The notes: generated from the sequence alone by a model not told the origin. Positions 27,259 through 36,384 are shown, counted from the stretch's first letter. The stretch is DNA of 64,000 bases from Bacillota bacterium (GCA_023422005.1 JAEZSC010000031.1:1-64000); one strand, 5' to 3'. A program made the numbers and translations.

Positions 27259-28089
27259 ATGAGCAATCAAATCTCTTGGGCCATCGAGAAGGTCCGTCCC
27301 CTTCCCATCCGTCGGCAGTTCCATTCCGCTTTGTTCGATTTCGACGGTACGATCAGCCTGATCCGCCAGGGCTGGCAGGATGTCATGAAGCCCTACTTCT
27401 TTGAGGTGCTCAAGTCCACACCCAAGGCGGAGGACGATGCTGCGGTTATGCGCTGCATCCATGATTTTGTGGACCTGCTGACTGGCAAGCAGACGATTTA
27501 CCAGTGCATCGCGCTGGCGGAGGAAGTGGAAAAGCGCGGCGGCAAGCCGGAAAACCCGCAAGTCTACAAGGACGAGTACAACCGCCGGCTGCTGGTGCGC
27601 ATCGAGGACCGCATCAGGGGGTTGGAAGAAGGGCGTTTAAGGCCTGCCGACCTGGTGGTACCCGGGTCATTTGAACTGCTGCAGGCCTTGCGGGAGCGGG
27701 GCTTGACGCTCTACCTGGCCAGCGGTACCGATGAGGAATATGTACTGCGGGAGTCTGCGCTGCTAGGTGTGGATACGTTTTTCAACGGCGGCATCTACGG
27801 CGCCCAGCAGGATTACAGGCTCTTCTCCAAGAAAATGATCGTAAACAAGATCATCACGACCCACAATCTCCATGGCGGTGAGCTGCTGGGCTTTGGTGAC
27901 GGCTATGTGGAGATAGAGAACATCAGGGAAGCCGGCGGCTTTGCCGTGGGCGTAGCGTCCGACGAGGTGCAAAAGATCGGCGTAGACCAGTGGAAGCGCA
28001 GCAGGCTCATCGGCGCTGGCGCGGATATCATCATTGGCGATTACAGCAGCACGAAAACACTGCTGGACTACATCTTTGCGGGAGTGTGA
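27259..28089 (+). CDS. HAD-family sugar phosphatase or phosphomutase
   Basis: A 276-residue HAD hydrolase. Motif I is FDFDGTISLIRQGWQD (nucleophile Asp near residue 24), a helical cap runs to about residue 130, motif II is LYLASGTDEEYV and motif IV is GFGDGYVEIENIREAGGFAVG. The cap type suits small phosphorylated sugars, as in beta-phosphoglucomutase or gluconolactone-type phosphatases. It heads a plus-strand operon with the deoxyhypusine-synthase-like protein and PfkB kinase, so a phosphorylated sugar intermediate is the probable substrate. AGAGG lies upstream of the ATG. Confidence 0.82.
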   Translation: MSNQISWAIEKVRPLPIRRQFHSALFDFDGTISLIRQGWQDVMKPYFFEVLKSTPKAEDDAAVMRCIHDFVDLLTGKQTIYQCIALAEEVEKRGGKPENPQVYKDEYNRRLLVRIEDRIRGLEEGRLRPADLVVPGSFELLQALRERGLTLYLASGTDEEYVLRESALLGVDTFFNGGIYGAQQDYRLFSKKMIVNKIITTHNLHGGELLGFGDGYVEIENIREAGGFAVGVASDEVQKIGVDQWKRSRLIGAGADIIIGDYSSTKTLLDYIFAGV

Positions 28090-28094
28090 AGGAA

Positions 28095-29078
28095 ATGCCT
28101 TATGCGCAGTTTGACCGTTCAAAACTGATTCTGAAGCCTCTGGACGAACGCGTGCACGACATGGACCGCAGCGAAATGCTGCTGCCCGGCAGCGAGCTGC
28201 CCGGCAGCGAGCTGCCCGCATTCTCACACCCGACCATCGATACGCTGGTGCAGCGCATCAAAGCCGCCAAGCAAAAGGGCGCCACAGTGCTGCTGATGAT
28301 GGGCGCCCACATGATCAAGACCGGCGCATCGCCTCTCCTCATCCCTTTGATGGAACGGGGCTACATCACCCACCTCGCCCTCAACGGCGCCGGCGCCATC
28401 CATGATTTCGAGCTGGCGCTGATCGGCGCTACGACCGAGAGCGTTGCCAAGTATATCAGCGAGGGCCAGTTTGGACTGTGGAATGAGACCGGCCGCATCA
28501 ATGACATCGCAAAGGAGGCCGTTGCCGAGGGCATTGGCCTGGGCGAGGCCCTCGGCCGTACGATCGAACGGGAGCGCCTGCCCTACCGCGAGACGAGCTT
28601 GCTGGCCGCCGGCTACCGCTGCAAGGTACCCGTGACGGTACATGTGGGCATCGGCAGCGATATCATCCACGAGCACCCCGGCTGCGACGGCGCGGCGCTT
28701 GGCGCGTCGTCCTATAGCGATTTTCTCGTCTACGCCCAAAGCGTCACGAACTTGGAAGGCGGCGTGTTCCTGAACTTCGGCTCCGCCGTCACAGGCCCCG
28801 AGGTGTATCTGAAGTGCCTGTCCATGGCACGCAACGTCGCCCACCAGGAGGGCCGCAAGATCGCCCACTTTACAACGGCCGTATTTGACCTGCTGCCGCT
28901 GGAAGGCCAGGATCTGCACACGACGCCGCCCAAGTCCGACGCGCGCTACTATTACCGGCCCTGGAAAACGATATTGGCCCGCACAGTGGCGGATGGCGGC
29001 GAAAGCTACTACGTCCAGGGCGAGCACCGGCTTACGGTCAGTGCCCTCTATCGCGGCCTTACGGGCGGCGAAGGATGA
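28095..29078 (+). CDS. Deoxyhypusine synthase-like protein of unknown function
   Basis: A 327-residue protein. GATVLLMMGAHMIKTGASPL and HLALNGAGAIHDFELALIG recall the NAD-binding fold of deoxyhypusine synthase; SEGQFGLWNETGRIND, VHVGIGSDIIHEHPG and FLNFGSAVTGPEVYLK follow. True deoxyhypusine synthase modifies eIF5A, which Bacteria lack, so another reaction is expected, here surrounded by sugar-phosphate enzymes. I do not know a characterised member. The N-terminus holds a duplicated LPGSE unit from a 15-base tandem repeat near 28180-28218. It starts 5 bases after the HAD stop with GAAGG as ribosome binding site and overlaps or abuts the kinase. Confidence 0.6.
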   Translation: MPYAQFDRSKLILKPLDERVHDMDRSEMLLPGSELPGSELPAFSHPTIDTLVQRIKAAKQKGATVLLMMGAHMIKTGASPLLIPLMERGYITHLALNGAGAIHDFELALIGATTESVAKYISEGQFGLWNETGRINDIAKEAVAEGIGLGEALGRTIERERLPYRETSLLAAGYRCKVPVTVHVGIGSDIIHEHPGCDGAALGASSYSDFLVYAQSVTNLEGGVFLNFGSAVTGPEVYLKCLSMARNVAHQEGRKIAHFTTAVFDLLPLEGQDLHTTPPKSDARYYYRPWKTILARTVADGGESYYVQGEHRLTVSALYRGLTGGEG

Positions 29079-29086
29079 GGGCTGCC

Positions 29087-30118
29087 ATGAACGAGACAAG
29101 ACTTCAGGAAATACTGGCCGGGTTTCCGAAGGTGCGTATCGCCGTCGTCGGCGACTTCTTCCTGGACAAGCTTCTCCTGATCGACCGTAGGCTGGATGAG
29201 CCCTCGCTGGAGACCGGCCTCACGGCTTACCAGGTGACGGGCAAGCGCATCTCCCCCGGAGCCGCAGGCACCGTAATGAACAACCTCTCCGCCTTGGATA
29301 TCGGCACGCTTTACGCAGTGGGTTTCCGCGGCGAAGATGGTGAGGGCTGGGAGCTGGACCAGGGGCTGAAGGCCCGCGGTGTGGACACCCGTTGGCTCAC
29401 CGTGCGGCGGGACCTTTTCACTCCAACGTACACGAAGCCCCTGTTTTTGACCGGTGCAGCACCGGTCGAGAGCAACCGCTTGGACATTCGCAACCGGGGC
29501 AAGCTGCCTGCCGACCTGGAAGAGCAGATCATCGAGAATTTGCGCGCCGCAGCGGCCGCTGTCGACGCCATCATTGCGCTGGATCAGGTCATGGAGCGCA
29601 ACACCGGCGTCGTGACCGACCGCGTACGCATGGAGCTGGAGAACTTGGGCCGTAAGAATCCGGATCTTATCCTTTTCGCCGACTCCCGAGCCCACTCAAT
29701 GGAGTTCCGCGGCGTCATTGTCAAGTGCAACCATCTGGAGGCTTACAGCGCCGACCACCCGGGCGAATCCAGGGAAGAACCCGGCGACGCCGCTATCCGC
29801 CAAAGCGCCGCATCACTGGCCCGGCGCACGGGCAAGTCTGCCTTTGTCACCTGCGGCGACAGAGGAATCTATACGACTGACGGTCAAACAACAAACCTAG
29901 TGCCGGCCATCCGTGTCGATGGACCCGTGGACATCTGCGGCGCAGGAGATGCTGCCACGTCGGGCATCGTAAGCGCCCTGTGCTGCGGCGCTTCGGTGGA
30001 GGAGGCGGCCCTCGTGGGCAACCTGACAGCCAGCATCACGATCAAACAGCTGGGTACCACGGGCACGGCCAGCCGGGATCAGATCGCTCAGCAGTTTAAA
30101 ACGGATCACCGAACATAG
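29087..30118 (+). CDS. PfkB-family carbohydrate kinase, HldE/RfaE N-domain-like
   Basis: A 343-residue ribokinase-fold kinase. VRIAVVGDFFLDKLLLIDRR opens the fold, SPGAAGTVMNNLSALDI is the substrate region, and DICGAGDAATSGIVSALC is PfkB signature 2 with the catalytic Asp. The arrangement matches the kinase half of HldE, which phosphorylates heptose 7-phosphate at C1. No nucleotidyltransferase domain is attached. ATG 29087 has GAGGG 5 bases upstream; an earlier ATG at 29075 overlaps the previous stop. With the GmhA-like isomerase and HAD phosphatase it gives a set reminiscent of the ADP-heptose pathway, but the sugar is unproven. Confidence 0.85.
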   Translation: MNETRLQEILAGFPKVRIAVVGDFFLDKLLLIDRRLDEPSLETGLTAYQVTGKRISPGAAGTVMNNLSALDIGTLYAVGFRGEDGEGWELDQGLKARGVDTRWLTVRRDLFTPTYTKPLFLTGAAPVESNRLDIRNRGKLPADLEEQIIENLRAAAAAVDAIIALDQVMERNTGVVTDRVRMELENLGRKNPDLILFADSRAHSMEFRGVIVKCNHLEAYSADHPGESREEPGDAAIRQSAASLARRTGKSAFVTCGDRGIYTTDGQTTNLVPAIRVDGPVDICGAGDAATSGIVSALCCGASVEEAALVGNLTASITIKQLGTTGTASRDQIAQQFKTDHRT

Positions 30119-30144
30119 CGTACTCCCACACTCGATATAAGCTT

Positions 30145-30166
30145 GGCCCCCTCTGCTGAGGGGGCC
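30145..30166 (+). terminator. Hairpin terminator after the PfkB kinase
   Basis: GGCCCCCTC-TGCT-GAGGGGGCC, a 9-bp perfect stem, 27 bases after the kinase stop. The tail has only a short T-run; the hairpin lies between convergent operons. Confidence 0.65.
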
Positions 30167-30280
30167 TGGCTTTGGTAAGGTGACATGATATGAACTCATG
30201 CCTCCGGTTTTATATAGCGAAGATGGCTGGGTGCTGTATGGCCTTGCGGCAGACCGTGTACCGGATCGCGTTTTTACTCT

Positions 30281-31387
30281 TCACGTCCTGCCAGATGGTA
30301 CATCTCTTTCGCCCTTTGCTCTCCTGAACATCATCCACCCCGGCAGGAGTCTGGCGCCACCCTTATCCCGTATCGCAAGGACAACGCTCTGAAGCAATAT
30401 GAAGAAGCACAGCATAAGCCCGGTGGTGATGCTCTGCCAATAGGGCTCTCTTAGCCCCGAGGCGACCACGATGTTGTTGATGGTCTTGAGGGACAGCACC
30501 CCGAAGAGCGTACCGATGACGTTGCCCACACCGCCGCTGAGCAATGTGCCGCCGATGATGGATGCTGCGATGGCCTGCATTTCCGCGGCCGTGGCATTGG
30601 AGGCATTCCCCGCGCCGGTATGCAGTAGATAGACAAACCCGCCGATCCCCGAAAGCAATCCGCACAGCAAATAGGAATAGAACATCGTGCGCTTCACATT
30701 GATGCCCAGCATAAGCGCGCTTTGCCGATTGCCTCCAACCGCATAGAGGTTACGCCCAAATCGCGTCCACCTAAGAACAACAAATATGGCCAATACGCAA
30801 GCGATGGCGATGAGTACACCAGGTTCAATTCTGGCGTCGATAAAATTGCCGGCCTTGCCATAATAGCCGATGCCCGGCAGGCTGATTCGGAATTCCTTCA
30901 GCGCTACAAAGGCTCCTTGCTCCGCCGTGCGCGGAACCGCGCTGACGATGGTCGTCATGCCCCTGGCGAAGAACATTCCAGCCAACGTGACGATGAACGG
31001 CTGTATGTCCAAATACGCAATCAACACCCCCTGCAGCAATCCAAAAGCCAGCCCAATGCCCAAGGCCATACCCAGAGAACCGATCACGCTGCCGCTATGA
31101 TCATCCAGGTACACCACGCACGCCATGGTCACCAGCGCGGTGATGCCTCCCACCGAAATATCGATGCCGCCGGCTATCATGACCACCGTCAATCCGCAAG
31201 AAATCACAATCAAAAAGGCGTTGTTATTGAAAATATCCAGGAACTGCTGCGGATTGCGAAAACCGCTGCCCCATACGAGCATGGCCAAAACATACATGCC
31301 CACGAAGGTGCAGATGGTGATGGTCAACAGCAAGTTCGTGTTGGAAATCGGCTCTCTGGGTTTCCTCCCCAAGATCCCGGAAAACAA
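30281..31387 (-). CDS. Sugar ABC transporter permease (YjfF-like), TTG start or N-terminal frameshift
   Basis: A 368-residue permease of the ribose/galactofuranose class with about ten membrane helices and the EAA-type motif VVMIAGGIDISVGGITAL. It pairs with the upstream permease in a carbohydrate importer. The start is odd: the frame opens with a TTG at 31387 lacking a good ribosome binding site, while a proper ATG at 31406 (two bases after the upstream stop, preceded by GGAG) runs as MTKEKQFVFRDL in a different frame. Removing one T near 31388 would fuse it as MTKEKQLFSGILGRKPREP. Either a sequencing error or a real frameshift; the membrane part is intact. Confidence 0.82.
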   Translation of the reverse strand: MFSGILGRKPREPISNTNLLLTITICTFVGMYVLAMLVWGSGFRNPQQFLDIFNNNAFLIVISCGLTVVMIAGGIDISVGGITALVTMACVVYLDDHSGSVIGSLGMALGIGLAFGLLQGVLIAYLDIQPFIVTLAGMFFARGMTTIVSAVPRTAEQGAFVALKEFRISLPGIGYYGKAGNFIDARIEPGVLIAIACVLAIFVVLRWTRFGRNLYAVGGNRQSALMLGINVKRTMFYSYLLCGLLSGIGGFVYLLHTGAGNASNATAAEMQAIAASIIGGTLLSGGVGNVIGTLFGVLSLKTINNIVVASGLREPYWQSITTGLMLCFFILLQSVVLAIRDKGGARLLPGWMMFRRAKGERDVPSGRT

Positions 31388-31407
31388 ACTGCTTTTCTTT
31401 CGTCATA

Positions 31408-32484
31408 TCATTCATTCTCCGTCAGATTCGCAGTTCTTCTATGGTTTGCTTGTTTGAACAGCCTGTCCCTTAACAGAATGGCATACTCCTTGATCACGGG
31501 AGAGCCTATGACCACGATGGCAATGATCACGATGGCCTTGCAAGCCTTGATCGACGTGGAGGGTACCTTCATGGCATACAGCGTGGTCGTCAGCGCTTGA
31601 ATCACATATGCCCCGATAACAGAGCCGGTCAGGCTGAATTTGCCGCCGGCCAGCGCATTGCCGCCGATGGCGACGGCCAGAATTGCATCCATCTCAATAT
31701 CCAGCAGCAGGGTCTCATGGTTGATCAACCCGATACGGCTGACACCGATGGCCCCGGCCATCGCAGTGCAGACGCCCAGTATCATAAATGTGATCAGCTT
31801 GATCCAAACGGCGTTGATGCCGTTGAGGCGGGAGGATTTCTCGTTGATCCCCACCGCTTGCGTATACAACCCGAGGTTGGTAAACCGCAAGACAAGGGAC
31901 ACGATTGCGCCGAATAACATGACGATCAAAATAGGCGTTGGTATGGGGATGCCGGGAATGAAACCGCCGATATACCCCAGCAGAGGGCTGGATACAGTAG
32001 GCGTTGCTCCGCCGTTGATCCAGTATGCGATGGAGCGACCGGCTGTAAATAAAATCAGCGTGGCGATCATCGGCTGGATTTTGAATGCCGCGACCAACGT
32101 GCCATTGAAGGCGCCAAATACCAACGCCACCGCGCAGCTTGCCAAAAAGGCCACCAGGATGATGGGCATCGTGATGGCATTCTCGCGCAGCACGCGCACA
32201 AACACGCTGCCGGCGATGGCCGCCGCCGCGCCTACGCTAATATCTTGTCCTTTGGACGATGCGGTGACCAGCGTCATGCCGATTGCCAGAATGGCAAGCT
32301 CCGACGCGCCGTTGAGGATGCTGATGACATTGCCGGAAAGAACGGTATTCCCTTCGTTGTTGGTAGCAATGATGACGGAAAAGAAACCGATATCCCGGAT
32401 CAGATTGAACACAATCAGCAAAAAAAGTGCGGTTAGCGGGACCAGCAATTGGGACCTCGCAAGTTTCTCCAACCCCTTAGCCAT
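31408..32484 (-). CDS. Sugar ABC transporter permease (YtfT-like)
   Basis: A 358-residue permease with about ten membrane helices. It has LAIGMTLVTASSKGQDISVGAA, the typical sugar-permease box, and AVAIGGNALAGGKFSLTGSVIG (quoted in part) near the end. It overlaps the ATPase gene by 8 bp and the next permease start follows at once. With the ATPase and binding protein it completes a CUT2-type importer for a pentose or furanose sugar. Confidence 0.9.
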   Translation of the reverse strand: MAKGLEKLARSQLLVPLTALFLLIVFNLIRDIGFFSVIIATNNEGNTVLSGNVISILNGASELAILAIGMTLVTASSKGQDISVGAAAAIAGSVFVRVLRENAITMPIILVAFLASCAVALVFGAFNGTLVAAFKIQPMIATLILFTAGRSIAYWINGGATPTVSSPLLGYIGGFIPGIPIPTPILIVMLFGAIVSLVLRFTNLGLYTQAVGINEKSSRLNGINAVWIKLITFMILGVCTAMAGAIGVSRIGLINHETLLLDIEMDAILAVAIGGNALAGGKFSLTGSVIGAYVIQALTTTLYAMKVPSTSIKACKAIVIIAIVVIGSPVIKEYAILLRDRLFKQANHRRTANLTENE

Positions 32485-34003
32485 TTCCAGTCGCCTCCCC
32501 CGCTATCGTGTGCATAATCTGCGCCTGTGTCATGTCCTCTCCCCGCAATTCGCCCACGATCTTGCGGTCTCGCATCACGATAAGCCGCGAGCAGGTACGA
32601 AGCATCTCCTCAATTTCAGATGAAATAAATGTTACGCTGACGCCGTCCTCGGCGAGTTTGAGCACCAGCTTTTGAATTTCCATTTTAGTACCTACATCGA
32701 TGCCTCGGGTGGGTTCATCCAGTATCAAGTACTTGGGGTTTGTCAGCAGCCAGCGGGCAAGTATAGCCTTTTGCTGATTCCCTCCAGACAGCGATCGAAT
32801 GGGGGTATCTATAGAGGCCGTTTTGATGCCCAGCAACTTGATATACTCCTGGGCAAAGGCTTCTGCCTCCACCCTGGAGAACGGACGGAAGAAACCCCGC
32901 ATGACCTGCAAGGCCAGTATGATGTTCTCTCGCACAGACAAATCCTCGATGACGCCGTCCTGCTTTCTATCCTCGGGCAAATAGCCAATGCCCTGCTTCA
33001 TGGCATCCTTGGGCTTGGCGATTTTCACGTCCCTGCCACAGACCCGCACCCTGCCGCCGGTGATTTTATCGGCGCCGAAGATGGCCCGCACGCTTTCGCT
33101 GCGTCCGGAGCCCAGCAGCCCCGTAAAGCCATTGACTTCTCCCTTGCCGGTCTTGAAGTTAAAGGGCTGCGCGCCCTGGGCACTGCACAAGCCAAAGGCC
33201 TCAAAAACCGGGGTCTCCTCTGCCTTGGCCAGGGTGGTCTTTCGGTCCTTCATCTGCGAAATGTCATCCAGCGCCTTGCCCATCATCTTGGCGATGAGCT
33301 CTACCCGCGGCAGTTCCTTGACTTCGTACTCTCCCACCTGTTCTCCATTGCGCAATACCGTGATCCTGTCGCAGATCTCGTACACTTGCTCCAAAAAATG
33401 TGTGATAAAAATGATACCGACCCCGCGGGCCTTGAGCTCCCGCATCAGAGAAAAGAGTTTGGCTACCTCATACTCATCCAGCGAAGATGTGGGCTCGTCC
33501 AGGATCAGCACCTTGCAGTCCATATCCACCGCGCGGGCAATGGCCACCATTTGCTGTACCGCCAGCGAGCATGTGCCCAGTTGCTGGGTGGCGCGAGCGG
33601 GGATGTACAATTTGGCCAGAATCTCCGCCGTCCTCTTCTCCATGGCGCGCCAGTGCACAAAACGGTGCTTTCCCCGGCCTATGGAGATATTCTCCGCCAC
33701 CGTAAGGTTTGGGCAAAGGGTGATCTCCTGATACACCGTGCTGATGCCCAGATTCTGAGCCTCCTGCGGCGATTTGATGGAGATGTCTTTGGGATTGCCC
33801 GCGAGGTAGATCTGCCCGAAATCCTTGGGATGCACGCCGGTCAACACCTTGATCAAGGTTGACTTTCCGGCCCCGTTTTCCCCCATCAAGGCGTGGACTT
33901 CCCCCTGGCGGAGGGTGAAATCCACATTCCGCAGCGCGCGTACGCCGGGGAATGCCTTGCAGATTTGTTTCATGGATAACACGATGTCGTTTTGCACAGC
34001 CAC
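32477..34003 (-). CDS. Sugar ABC transporter ATP-binding protein, two NBDs (CUT2 type)
   Basis: A 508-residue ATPase with two nucleotide-binding halves. The first has GENGAGKSTLIKVLTGVHP and LILDEPTSSLDEYEV. The second has the degenerate Walker A GLLGSGRSESVRAIFG, the SLSGGNQQKAILARWL signature and ILDEPTRGIDVG. This is the RbsA/MglA/YtfR layout. GTG 34003 (or GTG 33997) is the start, with AAGGA upstream. It lies between the binding-protein gene and two permeases, and a hairpin separates it from the binding-protein gene. Confidence 0.95.
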   Translation of the reverse strand: MAVQNDIVLSMKQICKAFPGVRALRNVDFTLRQGEVHALMGENGAGKSTLIKVLTGVHPKDFGQIYLAGNPKDISIKSPQEAQNLGISTVYQEITLCPNLTVAENISIGRGKHRFVHWRAMEKRTAEILAKLYIPARATQQLGTCSLAVQQMVAIARAVDMDCKVLILDEPTSSLDEYEVAKLFSLMRELKARGVGIIFITHFLEQVYEICDRITVLRNGEQVGEYEVKELPRVELIAKMMGKALDDISQMKDRKTTLAKAEETPVFEAFGLCSAQGAQPFNFKTGKGEVNGFTGLLGSGRSESVRAIFGADKITGGRVRVCGRDVKIAKPKDAMKQGIGYLPEDRKQDGVIEDLSVRENIILALQVMRGFFRPFSRVEAEAFAQEYIKLLGIKTASIDTPIRSLSGGNQQKAILARWLLTNPKYLILDEPTRGIDVGTKMEIQKLVLKLAEDGVSVTFISSEIEEMLRTCSRLIVMRDRKIVGELRGEDMTQAQIMHTIAGEATGNG

Positions 34004-34041
34004 CCATCCTTCTACGTATGGAAATGATTCTCAAAGATGGC

Positions 34042-34079
34042 GGTGCGTATATGGGGACATTGTCCACATACACCGCACC
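34042..34079 (-). other. Intercistronic hairpin between binding-protein and ATPase genes
   Basis: An imperfect palindrome of 38 bases with matched blocks GGTGCG, TATG and GGACA around a single central T. It lies between the binding-protein stop (34123) and ATPase start (34003). Such hairpins commonly protect the binding-protein mRNA and give it higher expression than the membrane components. Confidence 0.6.
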
Positions 34080-34122
34080 GCGCATACAGGGAGTATTCGT
34101 TCGAAACTCGGGCAACTACCGG

Positions 34123-35130
34123 TTATTCTCCCAGGCCGTAGGTATCGATGTCCGCCTGAGTGATGCTCTTGGCATCAAAGCCACGCTCCTTGGAAATGAC
34201 CTTCTTCTCCGGCAGCGTCTTGCCGGCTTCCAGATCCTTGATCATGCCTTCGATGACGGAAGCCTGGAAGGGGCTGCACTGTCCATCGTAGTTCCATTTG
34301 CCAGCCAGCAATTCCCGCAGGGCCCACTTGTTGCAGTCAAAGCCCATGACAATGACATCCTTGCCCACGCCGTGGGTGATACCCGCTGCATCCAGCGCCG
34401 CAACAGCGCCCTTGGCCATACCATCGTTCTCGGCGTAGATCACGTTGAACTTCTCGCCGGAGTTGATGACAGACTCTACAATTTTCTTGGCTTCCGCTTC
34501 ATCCCAGGTGGCGGTTTGCTGCACAACCTTGGTCATGGTGCCGGCGGCAAACTCCTTGTCCAGTGCGGCAGTGCGGCCGATTTGCGCATCACTGCCCATT
34601 GCGCCCTGGATATGGATGACATTATAGGAGGGCAGCTTCTGCGCCTTGAGCCAATCCACAGCGGTTGTGCCTTCGTTTGCCATGTTGGAGACGACGGCGG
34701 CTTCATACAGGCTCTCGTCGGCTTTGAGCATACGGTCGAAGAGGAACACCTTGACGCCCGCTTCCTTGGCGCTCTTCAGCACGGAATCCCAACCATCGGT
34801 GGCAGCGGCCGAGATCAAAAGGTAATCCACGCCGTTGGTGATGAACTGGGAGGCGGCATTCAGTTGCTCATCGTTCTTCAGGCTGTAGAAGGTGGAAACC
34901 GAATATCCGTTGGCCTGCGTGAAGACCTTTTCAAAATCTGCCACATTTGCCGCGCGGTATCCGGATTCGGAGGGCGGATTGTTTACGATGCCGATCTTAA
35001 TTTGCTTTCCGGCCGGGGCCTGGGATGCCGCGGCCTTGGAGGCGGTGGCGGCCACCGGCGGTGTAGCCGTGCATGCAGCCATCGCAAGAATCAAAACGGC
35101 GACAACGAGTACGCCAAAGAGCTTTTTCAT
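34123..35130 (-). CDS. Sugar-binding lipoprotein of the CUT2 importer (YtfQ-like)
   Basis: A 335-residue periplasmic-type binding protein. It has a lipoprotein signal with Cys in LILAMAACTATPP (about residues 14-26), then a LacI-fold sugar-binding domain: QIKIGIVNNPPSESGYRAANV, YLLISAAATDGWDSVLKSAKE, DAQIGRTAALDKEFAAG and YAENDGMAKGAVAALDAAG. It delivers the sugar to the permeases. AAAGGGAG precedes the ATG. The GYRAAN and DAQIGRTAALD blocks recur in the sensory binding protein at 35389, indicating common ancestry and probably the same or a similar ligand. Confidence 0.93.
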   Translation of the reverse strand: MKKLFGVLVVAVLILAMAACTATPPVAATASKAAASQAPAGKQIKIGIVNNPPSESGYRAANVADFEKVFTQANGYSVSTFYSLKNDEQLNAASQFITNGVDYLLISAAATDGWDSVLKSAKEAGVKVFLFDRMLKADESLYEAAVVSNMANEGTTAVDWLKAQKLPSYNVIHIQGAMGSDAQIGRTAALDKEFAAGTMTKVVQQTATWDEAEAKKIVESVINSGEKFNVIYAENDGMAKGAVAALDAAGITHGVGKDVIVMGFDCNKWALRELLAGKWNYDGQCSPFQASVIEGMIKDLEAGKTLPEKKVISKERGFDAKSITQADIDTYGLGE

Positions 35131-35183
35131 ACTTTGGTCTCCCTTTCATTTTCGCATGTTGAAGGTACCCTCTGTTCGTGATT

Positions 35184-35212
35184 TTTATATCATACAGCCA
35201 AACATCTATCAA
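35184..35212 (-). promoter_or_regulatory. Promoter of the CUT2 importer operon
   Basis: On the minus strand TTGATA and TATAAA are separated by 17 bases, about 50 bases before the binding-protein ATG. It is the likely target of the YesN-like regulator encoded upstream. Confidence 0.6.
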
Positions 35213-35326
35213 TATATTTGGATTATTTGCATAGATAAACCAACCATCCCGGTTAACTTGCTAACCCCATGGCGCATTCTGTCGAATTGGTTTTGTTCGT
35301 TTTGTAGGTTTTCAAACACTGGGAGT

Positions 35327-35356
35327 AAAAAAACCACCGCCGCAAAAGCGGCGGTG
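35327..35356 (-). terminator. Terminator of the sensory operon
   Basis: On the minus strand CACCGCCGC-TTTT-GCGGCGGTG is followed by GGTTTTTTT, about 30 bases after the stop of the second binding protein. It separates the sensor operon from the importer promoter. Confidence 0.85.
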
Positions 35357-35388
35357 TACTTGAAGCATCCTCAGCGTCACGTTCTTCT

Positions 35389-36384
35389 TCAATACCCTCG
35401 GTGTTCGATCAAGTTGCGGGTGATGGAACGGTAATCGAACTGGGTTTCATCGATGTACCGTTTGCGCTCCACGGCACGACCCTGCTGCAGCTGCTGTATA
35501 ATATCGCTGACATAGGGGCCTTGCAGCGGGTTGCACTCCACATTGAGTGCGATCTTGCCGTCCAGGCAATATTTCAGCCCCAGCTTTGTGGCGTCAAAGG
35601 AGATGACGATCACGCCGTCGTCGACATTGCATTTCATCCCCGCCTCTTCCATGGCGTCGATGGCGCCCAGCGCCTCGCCATCATTCTCACAGTATACAAC
35701 ATCGATATCCTGCGTCCGTTTCAATATGGAACCCATCACCTCGTAGGCCTTGGCCCGGGTGAAATCCCCGCACTCCTGGGCGATCCGCGTCCAACTCGCG
35801 TGGCGCTGAATCACCTGATCCAAGGCGGCGGTACGGCCGATCTGCGCGGAAGAGCCGATGGTCCCTTGTATGTGCACGATGTGGATGGGCTCGTTTGTTC
35901 TGCCCTGCTTCTCCAACTGATCTTCCAGCCACCGGGCCGCCTTTTCCCCTTCACTGCGGAAGTCCGACCCCACAAAGGCGCTATACAGGCTTTCGTCCGC
36001 CACCTGAATGTCTCTGTCGATCACGATCACCGGTATGCCGGCCTCCTTGGCCTCTTGCAATATCGAATCCCATCCCGTTTCCACCCTGGGTGAAAACACG
36101 ATATAGTCCACCCCTTGTTGGATGAAATTGCGAATGGCCCTAATCTGGTTCTCTTGCATATTGCGGGCGTCATCGAACAGCAGTTCATAGCCGTTGTCTT
36201 CATTGAGCGCCGCTTTCACGCTTTCCGTGTTGGCAACACGCCACTCCGACTCCGCGCCGACCTGAGAAAACTCCACAACAATCAGATTATCCTTGGCGGC
36301 TTTTGACACCGGCTGTTGGCTATGCGAACAGCCGCAGAGCAAAACCGACAGGCAGATGGCTGCCGCCAACAGTTTACTGATCAT
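35389..36384 (-). CDS. Sugar-binding lipoprotein of the sensory operon
   Basis: A 331-residue lipoprotein with lipobox LLCGC (Cys near residue 19) and the same LacI-type fold as the importer's binding protein: QGVDYIVFSPRVETGWDSIL, IGSSAQIGRTAALDQVIQ and VYCENDGEALGAIDAMEEAG. Its start overlaps the kinase stop as ATGA, so it is tied to the kinase rather than to a transporter. The nearest precedent is XylFII-LytS-YesN of clostridia, in which a membrane-linked sugar-binding protein passes the signal to the kinase. A sensing rather than transport role is therefore the best guess. Confidence 0.85.
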   Translation of the reverse strand: MISKLLAAAICLSVLLCGCSHSQQPVSKAAKDNLIVVEFSQVGAESEWRVANTESVKAALNEDNGYELLFDDARNMQENQIRAIRNFIQQGVDYIVFSPRVETGWDSILQEAKEAGIPVIVIDRDIQVADESLYSAFVGSDFRSEGEKAARWLEDQLEKQGRTNEPIHIVHIQGTIGSSAQIGRTAALDQVIQRHASWTRIAQECGDFTRAKAYEVMGSILKRTQDIDVVYCENDGEALGAIDAMEEAGMKCNVDDGVIVISFDATKLGLKYCLDGKIALNVECNPLQGPYVSDIIQQLQQGRAVERKRYIDETQFDYRSITRNLIEHRGY

